From Neckera pumila (taxonomy: Eukaryota > Streptophyta > Bryopsida > Hypnales > Neckeraceae): a DNA stretch of 64,000 nucleotides. Position 1 is the first letter of the stretch. Each line of letters begins with the position of its first letter. Position numbers and translations under genes: made by a program. The notes under the pieces are model-generated. The model ran no database searches, was not told the origin of the DNA, and saw only the letters and a program-made list of their open reading frames with translations. Positions 23,152 to 35,019 of this stretch are shown here, piece by piece. The stretch covers positions 13,920,975 through 13,984,974 of the forward strand of contig OZ018409.1 of assembly GCA_963969595.1 (NCBI GenBank), given 5' to 3'.

Positions 23152-24227
23152 TGTTTCTGAGATACTGGGAAGCTTCATTGTGAGAATATGCTTGATTCGG
23201 TTCCATTTTCATCCATCAGTGAGTCCGTTACCAAACTTTGGTGGGACTTCTTCCCTCCCTCAAGTGCCCACCCAACAAATTATTTACTGTGAATATGATG
23301 AATTGATTGGATGGATGAATGAATGATGGATTGGATGATAAGCAACTGTCCACATATATCATCCAGGGTCAGTAGGTCCCCAGTCTTACTGCTCACTGTT
23401 CACTTAATGGCATCTTATCATCACATTCCACATAAGTTACAGGACAGTCCAGATTCAGGGCAGTGGCTACTTTTTACTGCAGACATGAGGCAGCATGTTC
23501 CTCATGTCCTTTGCAAAACATGGCCGAAAGGCCAGGGCTGGCCACAGCCTTGAGGTAGGAGGCTCTGAAAGGGAGCATCATCTAAGGGCTGGTCCGCCTT
23601 TCGTTTCTTGGAGGGGATTATTTTCAGCTCATTTTTCAGACAAAGAGAAATAGATTCTGATTGTAACACAAGTTGTTTCATATTTTTTGAAGCATTTTTG
23701 AATTACTTATGAATTTTCAAACAAGAAGGGTCATAGGTTCCTATTTATGACCCTAGGTCTTCCGTAAACCGTTCACGTGCAACTTCTAGAGAGAGATGGG
23801 GAAAGTAAAGAGAATGATCGGTTCTTGCAATAAATAATAATTTTTTTTATTGATCCATTCAGTGACTATAGAAGGTCCATTTAACGATCACTTCATGTCC
23901 ATTTCAGGCAAGCCTATATGGGGCGGTTCTAAATGCCTGACTACTTTCCGAGCCTCTACTTATCTAGTCTTCAATTTGTGGGTGCAAAAAAAAATCCCAA
24001 TACTTTCACCCTGGTGCCGTAATTGTAAAAATCTTTCCCTACATAACCACTAGCAGCTTCAAATAGCAATTAATTGTCACGCTCACATCAAGGAAGAACC
24101 CTCACTCGTCACACTCTAAGTTTTCATTGTGAACGTTGGATGAAATTGGATGATATTTCTCCGGGATGAAAGGTTGACAAGAGTCGCGACATTGCATACT
24201 TAATATAACATAGATTACTTGTAACAT
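23152..24227. other. Intergenic with a repeat shared with 21.7 kb
   Basis: A GAATGAATGATGGATTGGATG short tandem-like section lies near 23300-23340. A GAGGTAGGAGGCTC word at 23552 resembles the AGGTAGGAGG MITE end, and 23600-23840 repeats the 21.7-kb sequence. No protein is recognised in the moderately GC-rich 23170-23560 part. Confidence 0.3.
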
Positions 24228-24315
24228 AAACATGGTCTATATAGACTAAGCTATAAGATCCACACTTGATCTAACTTGTAACAAGTTAGACCCAAAGTCT
24301 ATATGGACCATGTTT
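24228..24315. repeat. Hairpin element, ~88 bp
   Basis: AACATGGTCTATATAGACT on the left pairs with AGTCTATATGGACCATGTT on the right with one bulge; the loop holds a second dyad, CTAACTTGTAACAAGTTAG. It could be a tiny fold-back MITE or a small-RNA hairpin. Confidence 0.5.
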
Positions 24316-24436
24316 CTAGTACTAGTAGTGAATACTATTGATTCAAGTTGTAGGAGCCCCTTTGCTTCCTTAAAAAGAGAATTCATACATTGGAAAAAGA
24401 GAAAAAAATGTATTGGTTCTTTTTGCTTGCTCAGGA

Positions 24437-24438
<2 letters not shown>

Positions 24439-24467
<29 letters not shown>
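24439..24467. repeat. Poly-G run of 29 bases
   Basis: An uninterrupted run of 29 G (C on the other strand) in otherwise AT-rich DNA. The length in any assembly is uncertain because such runs are error-prone. Confidence 0.9.
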
Positions 24468-24469
<2 letters not shown>

Positions 24470-25074
24470 TTGAAAGTTTTATGAATTATTTTTTCCTTGT
24501 AATCGTAGAAAAGATGATGCCATACTCTCAAGAATCCATAGAAGAGATACATTGGTGTGGTTATACATTTTTATGATTTTGTGTTTAGTAATTCCTAATT
24601 AGAAGTCTTTGATTCCAAATATGAATTCAAATTTTCCAACTTATATAACCCATAGTAAATTATAAGATCTTGCAATTTGAAGGGGATTTGAGATGGATTC
24701 GCAAGACTCAATGAAATCTAGCCCTCTCTGCAATTGATTGAATTGTATATCACACCCTAGCATTTATGACAAAGGTGGGATCAACTTCAAAAACTTTACC
24801 TTAAATATTATAGGAACTCATTATTTACATTTAGGTTATTATATTTGGAAATTTTGAATTTGTATATGGACCCTCATGTTCCAAATTAGATGTTGGAGGT
24901 TAATTAACACAAAGCAACTCACTACAAATTAGGGAACAAAATTATATTTATTAATAAGGGTTTAGTGTCATTGCTTCAAAACTTGATACATGATTAATCT
25001 TCATCTAGTGCTTGTATTTGCCAAGCTCAATTAAAACTTGTGTGGAATCTATATGAAAACCTTATGTCTTGATT
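24468..25074. other. AT-rich intergenic, nothing assigned
   Basis: Only short AT-driven frames are found. Confidence 0.25.
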
Positions 25075-25965
25075 TTAACCCCGATGGACCATTGTTACTT
25101 CAAGGGACAAATCAAAGTTTGGGCATGTTCCTACAATCTCAATTTTTGGCATAACTTTTTGAAAATGTTTTTAAAATAAGAAAAAAAATTGCATTTGAAG
25201 AAATATAGTTTTATTTCAATTAGTACCTAGGAGAAAAAGTTGTGCACTCAAAATAAATATAGCTTAGCTTGGACAAAGAAATCAATAAAATATTTTTTAA
25301 AATAAAATATATAGAGTATATTTGATATACATGGAAAGTTCGATTTGTTGCATTTGGATAATTGATGTCAAAGCTTTGAGGAGTCTTGTTTTCACAAAAT
25401 AGTCAAAGCATTCTCTTAAAGAATTTATAGAATCCATTTTCCAAACTCAATTTTTACAATTAAAAAAGATATAGTTAACATTGCTTGCTACACGAATCCT
25501 ACCATTAGAATTGATGAGTTCAAATTTCATCTTAGAGTTATTAATTATTTAGGCTTTCTATAGATCTTGTATCTACTTTTGCTTATTAATTTTTTTAAAG
25601 ATGAAAATCAAGGGCTTTAGTTTTATTTTTTTCCTAGATTATAGACTCAATTGTGCACCATAAAGATTTTTAACTTCAAAATTTTGCAATAGAAATTTTC
25701 AAGTTACCAAAATTCAAAATCTTATACACTAAAATAGAAAGGAACAAAACAACATTATTTTTTCACTTTAAGTGCTAATATGCTACAATCTACGTGATTA
25801 AGATGTCTTAAATTTCTTCCACATATTTGGGTACTAACTTGGCACAAAATCCTACAAATGGATATACAAAAAAACAAAAGTTTAAAATTATTGTTCTTTG
25901 CACTAGAATGATAGCGTTTGGGAATGTATTTTGTTAAAAAACAATCATAGACATGTAGGGATTAA
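25075..25965 (-). mobile_element. T1 element, diverged full-length copy (891 bp), reverse
   Basis: Left border TTAACCCCGATGGACC, right border ATGTAGGGATTAA. The left palindrome is decayed (TTGTTACTTCAAGGGACAA). Module order is kept (TAGGAGAAAAAGTTGTGC, GTTCGATTTGTTGCATTTGG, GAGTTATTAATTATTTAG). It is more substituted than its neighbours, so probably older. Confidence 0.65.
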
Positions 25966-27639
25966 TTGTGTGTGAAAAAGTGAGAAAAAATCATCAGTGT
26001 GCCCAATATGTGCCTTTAAAAAGTTTAGAGGTGTAATTTCATATTTAATCTTATACCAAAGCTCCAAACATGCAAGCTCTCATATAGTCATTTTAACCAT
26101 TAGGGATTCATGCCATCTTTAGAAACTCAATTCATATGCCTCCAGATACTCAAAATATTATAAGTTATGCACCATTGGACATTTTGCATTTTGCACTAAT
26201 GGTGATTGATCAAATGTACAACCAAATTGTTCAGTGCCATATAAAAAAAATTATCATCAAAAGGGTTCCAATTGTTTTTTGTAATACAAAATCAAGTCAC
26301 CTTTTCATTAAACAATGCTAAGAACTTCATTATTTTTTAGAATTTTGGTGGATTTAACCATAACATCTCTTATTTAATTTGTTAAATGTATCATCCTAAA
26401 ATTTTAGAGTATAAAAGCCCACTATTTGCAAGATCATGATACTTGAACTTCAATAAGAAGATTTTTTAAAGTTTTCATGAAGACCATATTTGTAGGATTC
26501 ATTTGGTGAAAAAGGTGATTCCAAAAATAGGTGCCAAAATTTTACAAGGCTAATTTTTTCAATTTTTTAGAATTTTATAAAATGTCTTGCAACATATTTC
26601 AATATTTAGAACATGAAATTTTTTATTTTAAGAAAAATATATTTGATAAAGATACTTTTACCCTACCCTTTACTTACGCAGTTTCATCTTTCAAAGTTTC
26701 TATTAGAATATGTCTATGTCCTAGAACTTGTAAGAAAATTGCTAAGCCAAAGAGATAAATTGAGAATACATATACAAAAATTTAATTTTTTTTTCTTCAC
26801 ATTCATTTTTTGGAAAAAATGCTAAACTAAACAGCAAGTTCAAAACAAATAACTAGATTAATAATTTAGATATAAAACAAAAAAATGTCAATTTCAATGG
26901 TGGTAATATGGTAATAAGCAATCTACACCTTATATACTTTTTTGGTCCACCACCACCATGAAAAAAAATAATATATCAAAAATTGTTTTTAACAATGAAC
27001 TTCAAATTTTACATTTGAAAAGAGATTTATGTACACTTGCAATTGAAATCTCTTTGTAATTTTCATCTCATTAGCAAAAATAGAATGTTTCAAAACAAGT
27101 AAAATATGGAGAACCAAATCCATTTTAAAATTTTAAAATAAGGTGATCTCTTTATTGATAAAAAAAACTTTATCATACAATAAGGTTTTTTTAAACTCTA
27201 TAGGACTTCAAAAGTTATAAAAATTTGTACTTTTGAAAGCTACTCCTTGACAAATTTTCATGAAGAATATCAAAACGATGAAATGAAATGAATTTGTTTT
27301 AGAATGACTAAAAAGCCATGTTATTCCAAAAAATGACTAGTTAATTAGTCCTTTACAAGTTAACATAAAAACAAAGTTTTTCATTCCAAAAGTTGTCTAG
27401 CCTCCAAAGGATTAATGGCTATTGGTGAATTTTTATATGTCATGTGTGTCATGTGTATTATGAATGTTATATAGTGTATATTGAATTTAGAATTTTGCAT
27501 CCAACCCATGAGATCTAAATTTCATTTTTTTGTCACAAGTGATAAGCTTTATAATCACTATGAGAAAAGGTACAACTGTTAAGCAAGGCAAGCTTACTAA
27601 CCAAACAAACCAGTTTTAGTTGCAAAGTAAGTTTTCAAA
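25966..27639. other. AT-rich DNA, nothing assigned
   Basis: No gene. Isolated words such as CCATTAGGGATTCATGCC (26099) and CTCCAAAGGATTAATGGC (27401) look like eroded TTAA-element ends. Confidence 0.25.
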
Positions 27640-28018
27640 TTTTAGTGTAGTTTTTTAGTGTTTCCCATCTCTTGCCGCTTGTAAGCATGCCAATATTCTT
27701 GTGCAAAGATTCAGGCATTGGCCCAAACGAGTGAAACGACCGCTAGGCTCCAACCTCACCTTGCGGCCTTTATGTGTCTCAAATTTGATAATGTCTGGCT
27801 CCGTTCTAAGTTGTTAGTGTCAAGGGAAGGTGGCAGTATCAGGTGGCAAGGGTGTGACTCTCCCAATTGTAGTTTTTCCTAGGTTTTTATGGTTTCTTTG
27901 TTTTCTTTGGTCATTTTTGCTCATTATCTCTTCATTTGTCCAGCCTCACGGCTTGGCTGTTTGGTATTATGTTTTTCTTTAACGCAGTGGGTTCTCTCCA
28001 TTTGTTCAAAAAAAAAAA
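27640..28018 (+). mobile_element. Probable 3' end of a non-LTR retroposon with A-tail
   Basis: The segment is less AT-rich than its surroundings and ends CTTTAACGCAGTGGG, TCCATTTGTTC and a run of A at 28008-28019. The same terminal box with variants ends the sequence at 36963-37010, and inverted at 35040. Plant LINE/SINE copies commonly finish this way. The 5' limit is uncertain and no reverse transcriptase frame is present. Confidence 0.5.
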
Positions 28019-28268
28019 AGACTCGGGCATTGTGTGCCAATAGAGACAACAAAAGAATTGATCATCTCAATAAGGACTATACAATATATGTAAGCCTCTC
28101 TTATATTTCTAGGTAGATCATTGATAAAGATGCAAGTAACCCATTGAAAATGGAAATGGAGATCTAAACCTTCACCAGCTCAATATATGAAATGTTGTCT
28201 AGGCATAGTTTCACAAGCGTCTTGAAAGTTGACAATTGTAAAAATGGTGAAGTAAGGATTAATTCATC

Positions 28269-28557
28269 TAAGGTGGGCACCCCCAAATGTGCCATTGACC
28301 CTAAATGACCATTGTCACTCTATGTACATCTACAAAATCAATTATGTATCTATGTGGAAGAAACAATTGTAGAACCAAAACTTTGTTCCTTCGTAACTTT
28401 TGCATACAAAATCCAAATAACGTGTTCTTTGGTGCGTTGGAACCTCCTCTCCCTTGCCACAAAAAAATATGAAAATTTGACCAATCTAATAATAGTAATA
28501 ATAGTAGTAACTAAGCAGAGTACCCAAAAGTGGCGGTTTGGGGGGTACCCACCTTAA
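28269..28557 (-). mobile_element. M1 TA-target MITE, best complete copy (289 bp)
   Basis: Begins TAAGGTGGGCACCCCCAAA and ends TTTGGGGGGTACCCACCTTA. Interior words TGTACATCTACAAAATCA, CGTAACTTTTGCATACAAA and TTCTTTGGTGCGTTGGAACC define the family and are found in the copies at 4.75, 15.1-16.0 and 39.3-39.8 kb. Confidence 0.75.
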
Positions 28558-29597
28558 CTGAAGATCGTAGCATGGACAGGAAACGTTGGCTGCAGGGTTT
28601 ATAAATTTCATCTTTGAACTTGATTAAAAAAAAAAAGAAAAAAAAAAAAAAAAGAAGAAAGAAAGAAAAAAACGTATAAATTTACGTAAAATCCCCAAAG
28701 ATCTAAATTCAAATGAAGAGAAACAATGGCCCCAAGTGGCCAAGTCGCCTTATAATTTTGTAATTTTTTCCACAAAAGATTATCATTACCACTGACAAAA
28801 ATAAATTACTCCAACCAACACACAATGGCGTCAGTAAGTCACCGGCAATTCTAATTACTTTCGTTTCCTGATTCGCATAAATTTAATTCTTTCTGTTCAT
28901 TTACAAGTAACAAATGACCAATTCCACCGTTTTATTCCTCAAAGCAGAACCAATCGTACCGTACTGCTCATAGAAACATGGGCAGGTATAAATTATATAT
29001 TTTTAATTTTTAATTTTTTTCATAAACAAAATTTTATTAATTTAACAGCATGGATGGATTTTCTTTAAATACTTCATCCATCCGTCACCGGCATTGTGTG
29101 ACAACTATATCCAGACCAAAGAACATCCTCAAATAGACAACTCATATTTTAACTTGATTCTTGGAGAATGGGTAGTCCACTAACTTTGCAGAGAGTGAAC
29201 GGCGATAGGTCCCCGACCCTTTGTTAATTCATTGATGGTGTTGATGAGATTGTTAGTTGGTCCCTTAGTTAAAGAGGGCAAATTATAGAACGAAGACGGC
29301 ACAGATCTCAAGACTTTGAACCTATTTGTAGGCCTTGTGAAAATGATTAAATTAAGAATATGACATAAGTACTCTAAAAATCAGCTAATAAGGACGTTTT
29401 AAAAAGGAGGCAAAACGGATGAATAAAATTCTACATGTACAGATCCCAAAGACAGTTATGCCATTATTATTATTATGGAAATTATTAATGGAAGTTAATT
29501 CTGCTCTCCAATTTTGGAATTGTTCTGGTACCCCACCTTATGAGAATAATAAGTTTGGTATATTTGGAAAATGGAAGAGAATCTTTTGAGGGAATGG
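28558..29597. other. Intergenic, nothing assigned; A-rich tract
   Basis: An A/G-rich tract lies at 28625-28672. No gene or shared repeat is recognised in the rest. Confidence 0.25.
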
Positions 29598-29606
29598 GTG
29601 AGATAG

Positions 29607-29843
29607 GGGCCAGGGAGAACTGACCCCTCTATTGCCCCAACTTTTACCCTTGCAGAAAACACTGAAAATCATTATTTGCCACATTTGATGAAATTTGCAA
29701 TTTCTGAATTCATATTTGCAATCAGAGGACCCGAATTAGTTATGTGACGTGAAGAAATACAAAATTTAAGCGGCACAAAATAGGGGGCAGTTTTTACATT
29801 TACCCTTTTGATAGGGTAATAGAGGAGTCAGTCCTCTCTGGCC
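29607..29843 (-). mobile_element. MULE-type MITE (M4), 237 bp, with 9-bp TSD
   Basis: Starts GGGCCAGGGAGAACTGACC and ends GTCAGTCCTCTCTGGCC. A perfect 9-bp direct duplication, GTGAGATAG, flanks it at 29598-29606 and 29844-29852. Interior is the reverse of the copy at 22898-23142. Confidence 0.85.
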
Positions 29844-29852
29844 GTGAGATAG

Positions 29853-30570
29853 GTCTTGTCCTTGGAAGCTTCAATTCTCTCTCTTTTTTTTAAAAAGGAA
29901 CGGTGCGAATTAAAAAAACCTTCAATTCACTCTTTTTTTTTCAAAGAGACGGTGGCAATTGTATTGAAAAATACAAGAGGTATTTCAAGAAAAAAAACAA
30001 AAAACACAAGAGGAAAAAACAATTAGTCCGGCTCCCACGGGTCAATTTTCTCTTCAATCCCTTGATTTTTTTAAATGGGTGCAATGAATTTCCTCTTAGT
30101 ATGAATAAAATTCAACAAAAATTGGGAGAATTGATAAAAACATTGTATTTGGCATGGATATGTGTGTCATTTAAATTTGTGCAAATAAACATAATTCAAG
30201 TTGGTCTATAGTTATATAATTGGTCTATATTTGTATAATGTATACATGGTTATATCACGACTTTGTAAATTGGTTATCACAATGTTCCAAGCTCCAATTC
30301 TACAAATATGAATTCAAGGCCAAATCTCAATATCGTTAGGTTGTGGAAAGGTCGTTAAAGATGTCTTTATTGAGTGTTATATAATGAAACCTCTTATAAT
30401 GCAAATTCCCTACTTGCATAACTAACTGTAGTTTTTTATTTGCATATTCTTTATATGCATAAAGTGTACAGTATTGCACAAACCATCAATGGAGCTGATT
30501 ATGTTAGACATCATCGATTTTCTTAGATGAGCAACCAATCAAACACAATTACTATACAACATGAGTATGT
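29853..30570. other. Intergenic with antisense A-tail remnants
   Basis: T-rich words at 29884-29892 and 29932-29941, each followed by a GGTGGCAATTG-type phrase, look like inverted retroposon tails. A paired ATAGTTATATAATTGGTCTAT-like section is at 30205-30240. No gene. Confidence 0.3.
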
Positions 30571-31504
30571 TTAACCCCTAAAGGACCAACATGCACTTTT
30601 TGGCTGTATAGAAATTTTGGGCAGGTACGTGTGACTAGAGATTTCCATATTACAGGCTGAAATTTTAATAGAAGGTGGGCGCAAGGAGTATCTTCCATAT
30701 GCACTAAATTTCATGACATTTGGAAATGTGAGTCAAAAATTATGGCCTAATATGTTACTTTATTTCGTAACCGGGCAATCCGGGCAGATAAAAAAAGTCA
30801 CTTTTTTCAAAAATAAAAAATTGGAATTAATTTTCTAGAGTTATATATAGGTAAAAAGATTTGAATCCTCCCATTTTGATCAATGAGTCAAAAATTATGA
30901 AGATTTTTAGTTTGCGGGCAGTTATGGATTTTCTACTCTACAATAAACTTTGAAGTCCTTTATTTTACTCAATTTTCAATATTTTTTGAAAAAAGTGAAA
31001 TGAGAGGATTTAGATTTTTTATTACAATATTGCAACCATTGGTATTAGCATTTTTCAATGCCATAATTCAATTCTTGACAATTTAGTATTTTGAATCATT
31101 CTCAACTACTATGTACTTACTATTTATTTCCCATATATATTGTACAATTTCAAATGAAGTGAAATTTTTTAAGCATGTAGCCAACTTATCTAGGAAAAAG
31201 AATCCAAAGAAGCACCATCATTTTGGACATTTTTTCATCAAAAAGTGAGCTTGTGAAGTGTTGCTGCCCTTTTTTTCGCAGGGCCAAAAAAATGGTTTAA
31301 GTGAATTTGAATGCTTATATCTTGCAATCCACGTTGTGGAAATTTCTGAAATTTTTACCATATGTTCTCAAGTCAGCATATTATAAGATCCTACAATTAC
31401 ATGTGTCAAAATTTTTTATTTTTCAAAAATTGGATGCTTGTACTAGAAATGGCAGTTTTTGAGCATTTTTGGTGAAAACATAGTCATGGAACAGTAGGGG
31501 TCAA
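30571..31504 (-). mobile_element. T1b element, full length (934 bp), reverse
   Basis: Left border TTAACCCCTAAAGGACC, right border AACAGTAGGGGTCAA (TTAA changed to TCAA). It replaces the T1 end palindrome with CACTTTTTGGCTGTATAG but keeps GGGCAGGTACGTGTGAC and the far-end AGAAATGGCAGTTTTTGAGC. Its inverted sister is at 61928-63210. Confidence 0.75.
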
Positions 31505-31675
31505 ATTAATGCCTTTGGCACTTGAGCTTCTCTATACGCATATAGCTAAAAACTGCTCCTCACCATTTCTATATAGTAAGGGAAGTTTGACTGTATTTCT
31601 CACATTATGTTCAAAACAATAATGGGACTCTGAACAAGAATAAAGTCTAGCCAAAATAGAATCTCAACTCATACT

Positions 31676-32599
31676 TTAACCTTTAAAGGCCCAAAGTCCC
31701 CTCGGAGGACACTTGGGATTTTGGGTAGGCTCGTGTGACCTAAAATATTGGGCTGATTTTTTGAAACCTTTTTTAAAGATAGGGAATTACATTGACTTTC
31801 TAAATTTAAAAAAAAAAAAATTGGTGCCCGGGAGCAAAAGTTATGCCACCCACAATCAAAAAAGCAACTCGCCGGGCAAAAGAAAACCCTATAACAAATT
31901 GTATTTTTAAAAGATTTTTTTTTCTCTCAATGATCTTGTTTTTGTATACATTTGAAGCTTTGATTCATTCTATTTGAACTCATAACAAGAGAGTTATAGA
32001 CAATCTTGTTTTTTGGGCAATCTAGCATCTTTTTCAAAAAACAACTTATAGAATTCATCTTCATATGCAATTTTCAAATTTTTTCAATTTTTTTTTTTGA
32101 CAAGGTTAAGTTTGTTTGTAAGAACAATCACACCGTTGGGATTATGGTGTTTAAATTCCATCTAAGAGCTATTAACGATTTAGTGTTTCATTCAAATTTG
32201 GACCTATTTCTACTTAATAATTTTTTTATATGTAAAAATAAAGTTTTGACATTCTGAAAAAAAAATTCCACAATTCTCAACTCAAATGTTCAACATAAAA
32301 AAACTTAACCCAATGGTGTGTATTAAAAAAAAAGTCTACAAATGGCCGTCAAAGTCATCTGAAATTGCAGGCCACAGTTCAAATAATCTTCTTTTTCCAA
32401 CTTCAAATGCTTATATCTTCCAATCCTTACGGTCAAACTTCATAAAATTCTTACAACATATTCTAAGACAAGTGAAGTACAAGATACTATGGTTAGAATT
32501 AAAAAAAAAAGTTTTTTTGGTTTCTTCAATGACCACAATAGAAATGGCAGATTTCAGTGGTTTCGCAACCAGAATTTGCCTTGGGCCTTTAGGGATTAA
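31676..32599 (-). mobile_element. T1 element, full length (924 bp), reverse
   Basis: Left border TTAACCTTTAAAGGCCC, right border GGGCCTTTAGGGATTAA. Palindrome GTCCCCTCGGAGGACAC at 31697-31713. Same subgroup as 17539-18457. Confidence 0.8.
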
Positions 32600-32691
32600 G
32601 CTCCAATTTCATGACTCCAAAACTTAAAAAATGGTTTTACGAACTTCCAAAAAAGTGTTTAAAACTTCAGAAAGCTTGAACCAAACTATCC

Positions 32692-32791
32692 TTAACTCCT
32701 AAAGGACTAGACTACAATTTTTTTGGCTACATAGCAATTTTAGGCACACTAGTGTGAATGACAATCTGCATAATTTAGGCTAAAATTTTAA
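32692..32791 (-). mobile_element. Truncated T1b element, outermost layer of a nest
   Basis: Begins TTAACTCCTAAAGGACTAG and follows T1b through GGCTACATAGCAATTTTAGGC to GGCTAAAATTTTAA, where the next element starts in that TTAA. The rest of this T1b copy is not found after the inner elements. Confidence 0.65.
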
Positions 32792-34385
32792 CCACTAAAG
32801 GACTAAGGACCTTTTTCTGCCAAAAAACACTTAAAACTGCCATTTCTGTAGCAAAGAGTAAAAAAAATTGAAAATTGTTTTTTTTGCATATATAATTGTA
32901 GGATCTTACATCTAACTAGTGTGAGAATGTATGTAAGAAATTCAAATTTTCTGACCGCATACACTGCAACATATATGTGTTTAAAGTATGCACATTGCGA
33001 GACTAGATTATTTGACTTTTAACCCCTAAAGGACCGAGGTGATTTTCCTACCAAAAACCATTCAAAACTGTCATTTCTATTGCAAAGAGAAAAGAGTTTA
33101 AAAAATTGTTTTTTTTTTGCATATCCAACCGTAAGATCTTATACTTGACTAGTATATGAATATGTGGAAGAAATTTCAGAAACTTTGACCACATAGATTG
33201 CAAGATATATGCATTTAAAGTGAAGAAAACAAGTTTTTTTCCACCTTGCTTGACTAGATTTTTTGGCTTTGAATCTTTTTAGTTCAATTTTTTTGCACTA
33301 CTGATTTCGATTTTCTACTTATTTATGTTAAGTAGTTGAGTTGAGAATCTACCAAAAAAATTTAGGAAAAAAAGCACTTATTTTTCACTCATTAAAAAAT
33401 TGTTAAGTAGAGGTGGGTACAAGATTGAAGAAAAAACTAAATTGTTAATAGCTTTTAGATGGAATTGAATCACAATAATCCCAATGGTGAGATTGTTCTA
33501 GCAAGAAAATCTAACCCTATCTAACAAAAAAATTCTCAAAATTCTCAAAATTGCATTCAAAAATGAATTCTACAAACTTATTTTTTCAAGAAGATGCTTA
33601 GATTGCCCGAAAAACTAAGATTGTCCATAACTTTCTCATTATTAGTCCAAATTGAATGAAACAAGGATTCACATGTAGACAAAAATATAATCTTTGAGGA
33701 AAAGATTCGAAAAAAAAATTATTTTGACTTTTTGTGATTTTTTTTCTGTTGCCCGCAAAATTCCAATTTTACTTATTGTGCCATAACTTTTGCTCCCGGG
33801 CATCAATTAAAATAATAATTATATATTCACAAAGATCTCGCAAAAATACACAACCTCTAAAAATTTCAAAAAATATTACTAAAAATTGAGATCGTAGGAA
33901 CCTGCCCGGACCCAAATTGTCCCCCGAGGGGACAACCGGTCCTTTAGGGGTTAACCTTCTTAACTTAAATTTTTTGCAATACAAAGTTTTGAGCTTTAAA
34001 TCTTTTTGGTGGAAAATTGAGTTGAAAGTCTAGGAAAAAAAATTCAAAAAAATTCAATATTCATTCTTCAAAAATTTATTAAGTAGAAATAGATACAAGA
34101 TAGAAGGAAAATCTAAATTATTAATATCTCTAAGATGGAATTAAAAAGCACTAATTCCTATGGTGAGATTGTTCCAACAAGCAAACTAAATCATGTGGAA
34201 TTTATTTTTTGAAAAATTATAAAAATTGCATTCAAAAGTGAATCATATGAGTTATTTTTTTAAGAAGATGCTCTAATTGCCCGAAAGACAAGATTTTCCA
34301 TAACTTTCTCATAACAAATCCAAATGGAATGAATCAAAATTTTCTATGTAGAAAAAAATACAATATGTAAGAGTTTTAAAAAAAA
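32788..34385 (+). mobile_element. T1 element split by another T1; right end lost
   Basis: Left border TTAACCACTAAAGGACTAAGG at 32788, in the TTAA of the T1b remnant. It runs to 33018, is interrupted by 33019-33954, and resumes at 33955 with CCTTCTTAACTT, exactly the wording expected after GACTTTGAA in intact copies. It continues in register to about 34385 and then breaks off before the usual CCCGGGCACC module. Confidence 0.75.
33019..33954 (+). mobile_element. T1 element, full length (936 bp), inserted at TTAA of an older T1
   Basis: Borders TTAACCCCTAAAGGACC and GGTCCTTTAGGGGTTAA are an almost ideal inverted pair. Palindrome TTGTCCCCCGAGGGGACAA is perfect at 33918-33936. The host sequence GACTT / CCTTCTTAAC is interrupted exactly at TTAA, so the flanking TTAA is a target duplication. 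This is probably the youngest T1 copy in the window. Confidence 0.88.
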
Positions 34386-34586
34386 TTAGTCACTATGCTT
34401 GTGTAATTCCATGTCACTATATTCTATGTTTTTCTTTTCCCACAAATGAAAAGAAATCCATTTTTATATTTCATTAACCACTAGCATTCTAAAAAGTCAT
34501 GTGGATTTGCATTTAGAAATGGATCTCAAAACAATAGGCTTGTCACTATGGAAATCATCTTTTGGCGTACCATGTGAATTGTTTGC

Positions 34587-34895
34587 TAAACCCTTAAAGG
34601 ACGGGTTGGTGATAATGGAAATTTTCCCTTTGGATATTGTGTGAATCATTGGCTTAAAGAAAATGCAAAAACACTCATTGGAAGTCAAATAACCGTAGAA
34701 GACCTTCCCTTTTCAAAACAAAATTTTGGAGATGAATATTTGCACTTTTATACTGCACTCATTAGAGGTCAAACTATTATACAAGACCTCCCTTTTTTAC
34801 ATAAAATTTCAAAGATGAACATTTGCACTTCTATCCTACTATATACTAGAAGGATTCTATGTCATCCATTGGACACTTGTTGTCTGCGGTCTCTT
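34587..34895 (+). mobile_element. T2 element, left part with internal duplication
   Basis: Begins TAAACCCTTAAAGGACGGG, a decayed T2 end, followed by TGTGAATCATTGGCTTAAAG and later GTCATCCATTGGACACTTG as in 59855-60085. The middle block (GACCTTCCCTTTTCAAAAC to ATTTGCACTTTTAT) is present twice, at 34699-34756 and 34783-34838. The right border is missing. Confidence 0.55.
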
Positions 34896-35019
34896 GCTAA
34901 TGTTAATAATCTTAGTAGAGTTGGGAATATTAGGAATGAAGTGTGCATTGTTTGTTGTAGTGAGGATAGACAACAACTAATTAGCTAGGAATTTCAGGAT
35001 ACTTGGTGCAAATAGTTTT
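34896..35019. other. Short unassigned spacer
   Basis: Noncoding; ends in a T-rich tract that belongs to the next inverted retroposon end. Confidence 0.2.

Noticed and set aside
24246..24576. Frames encoding poly-Pro or poly-Gly
   Set aside because: These are translations of the 29-base G run, not proteins.
34641..34988. 115-codon frame
   Set aside because: It lies across a T2 transposon and its internal duplication; no other T2 copy keeps the frame and it resembles no known protein.
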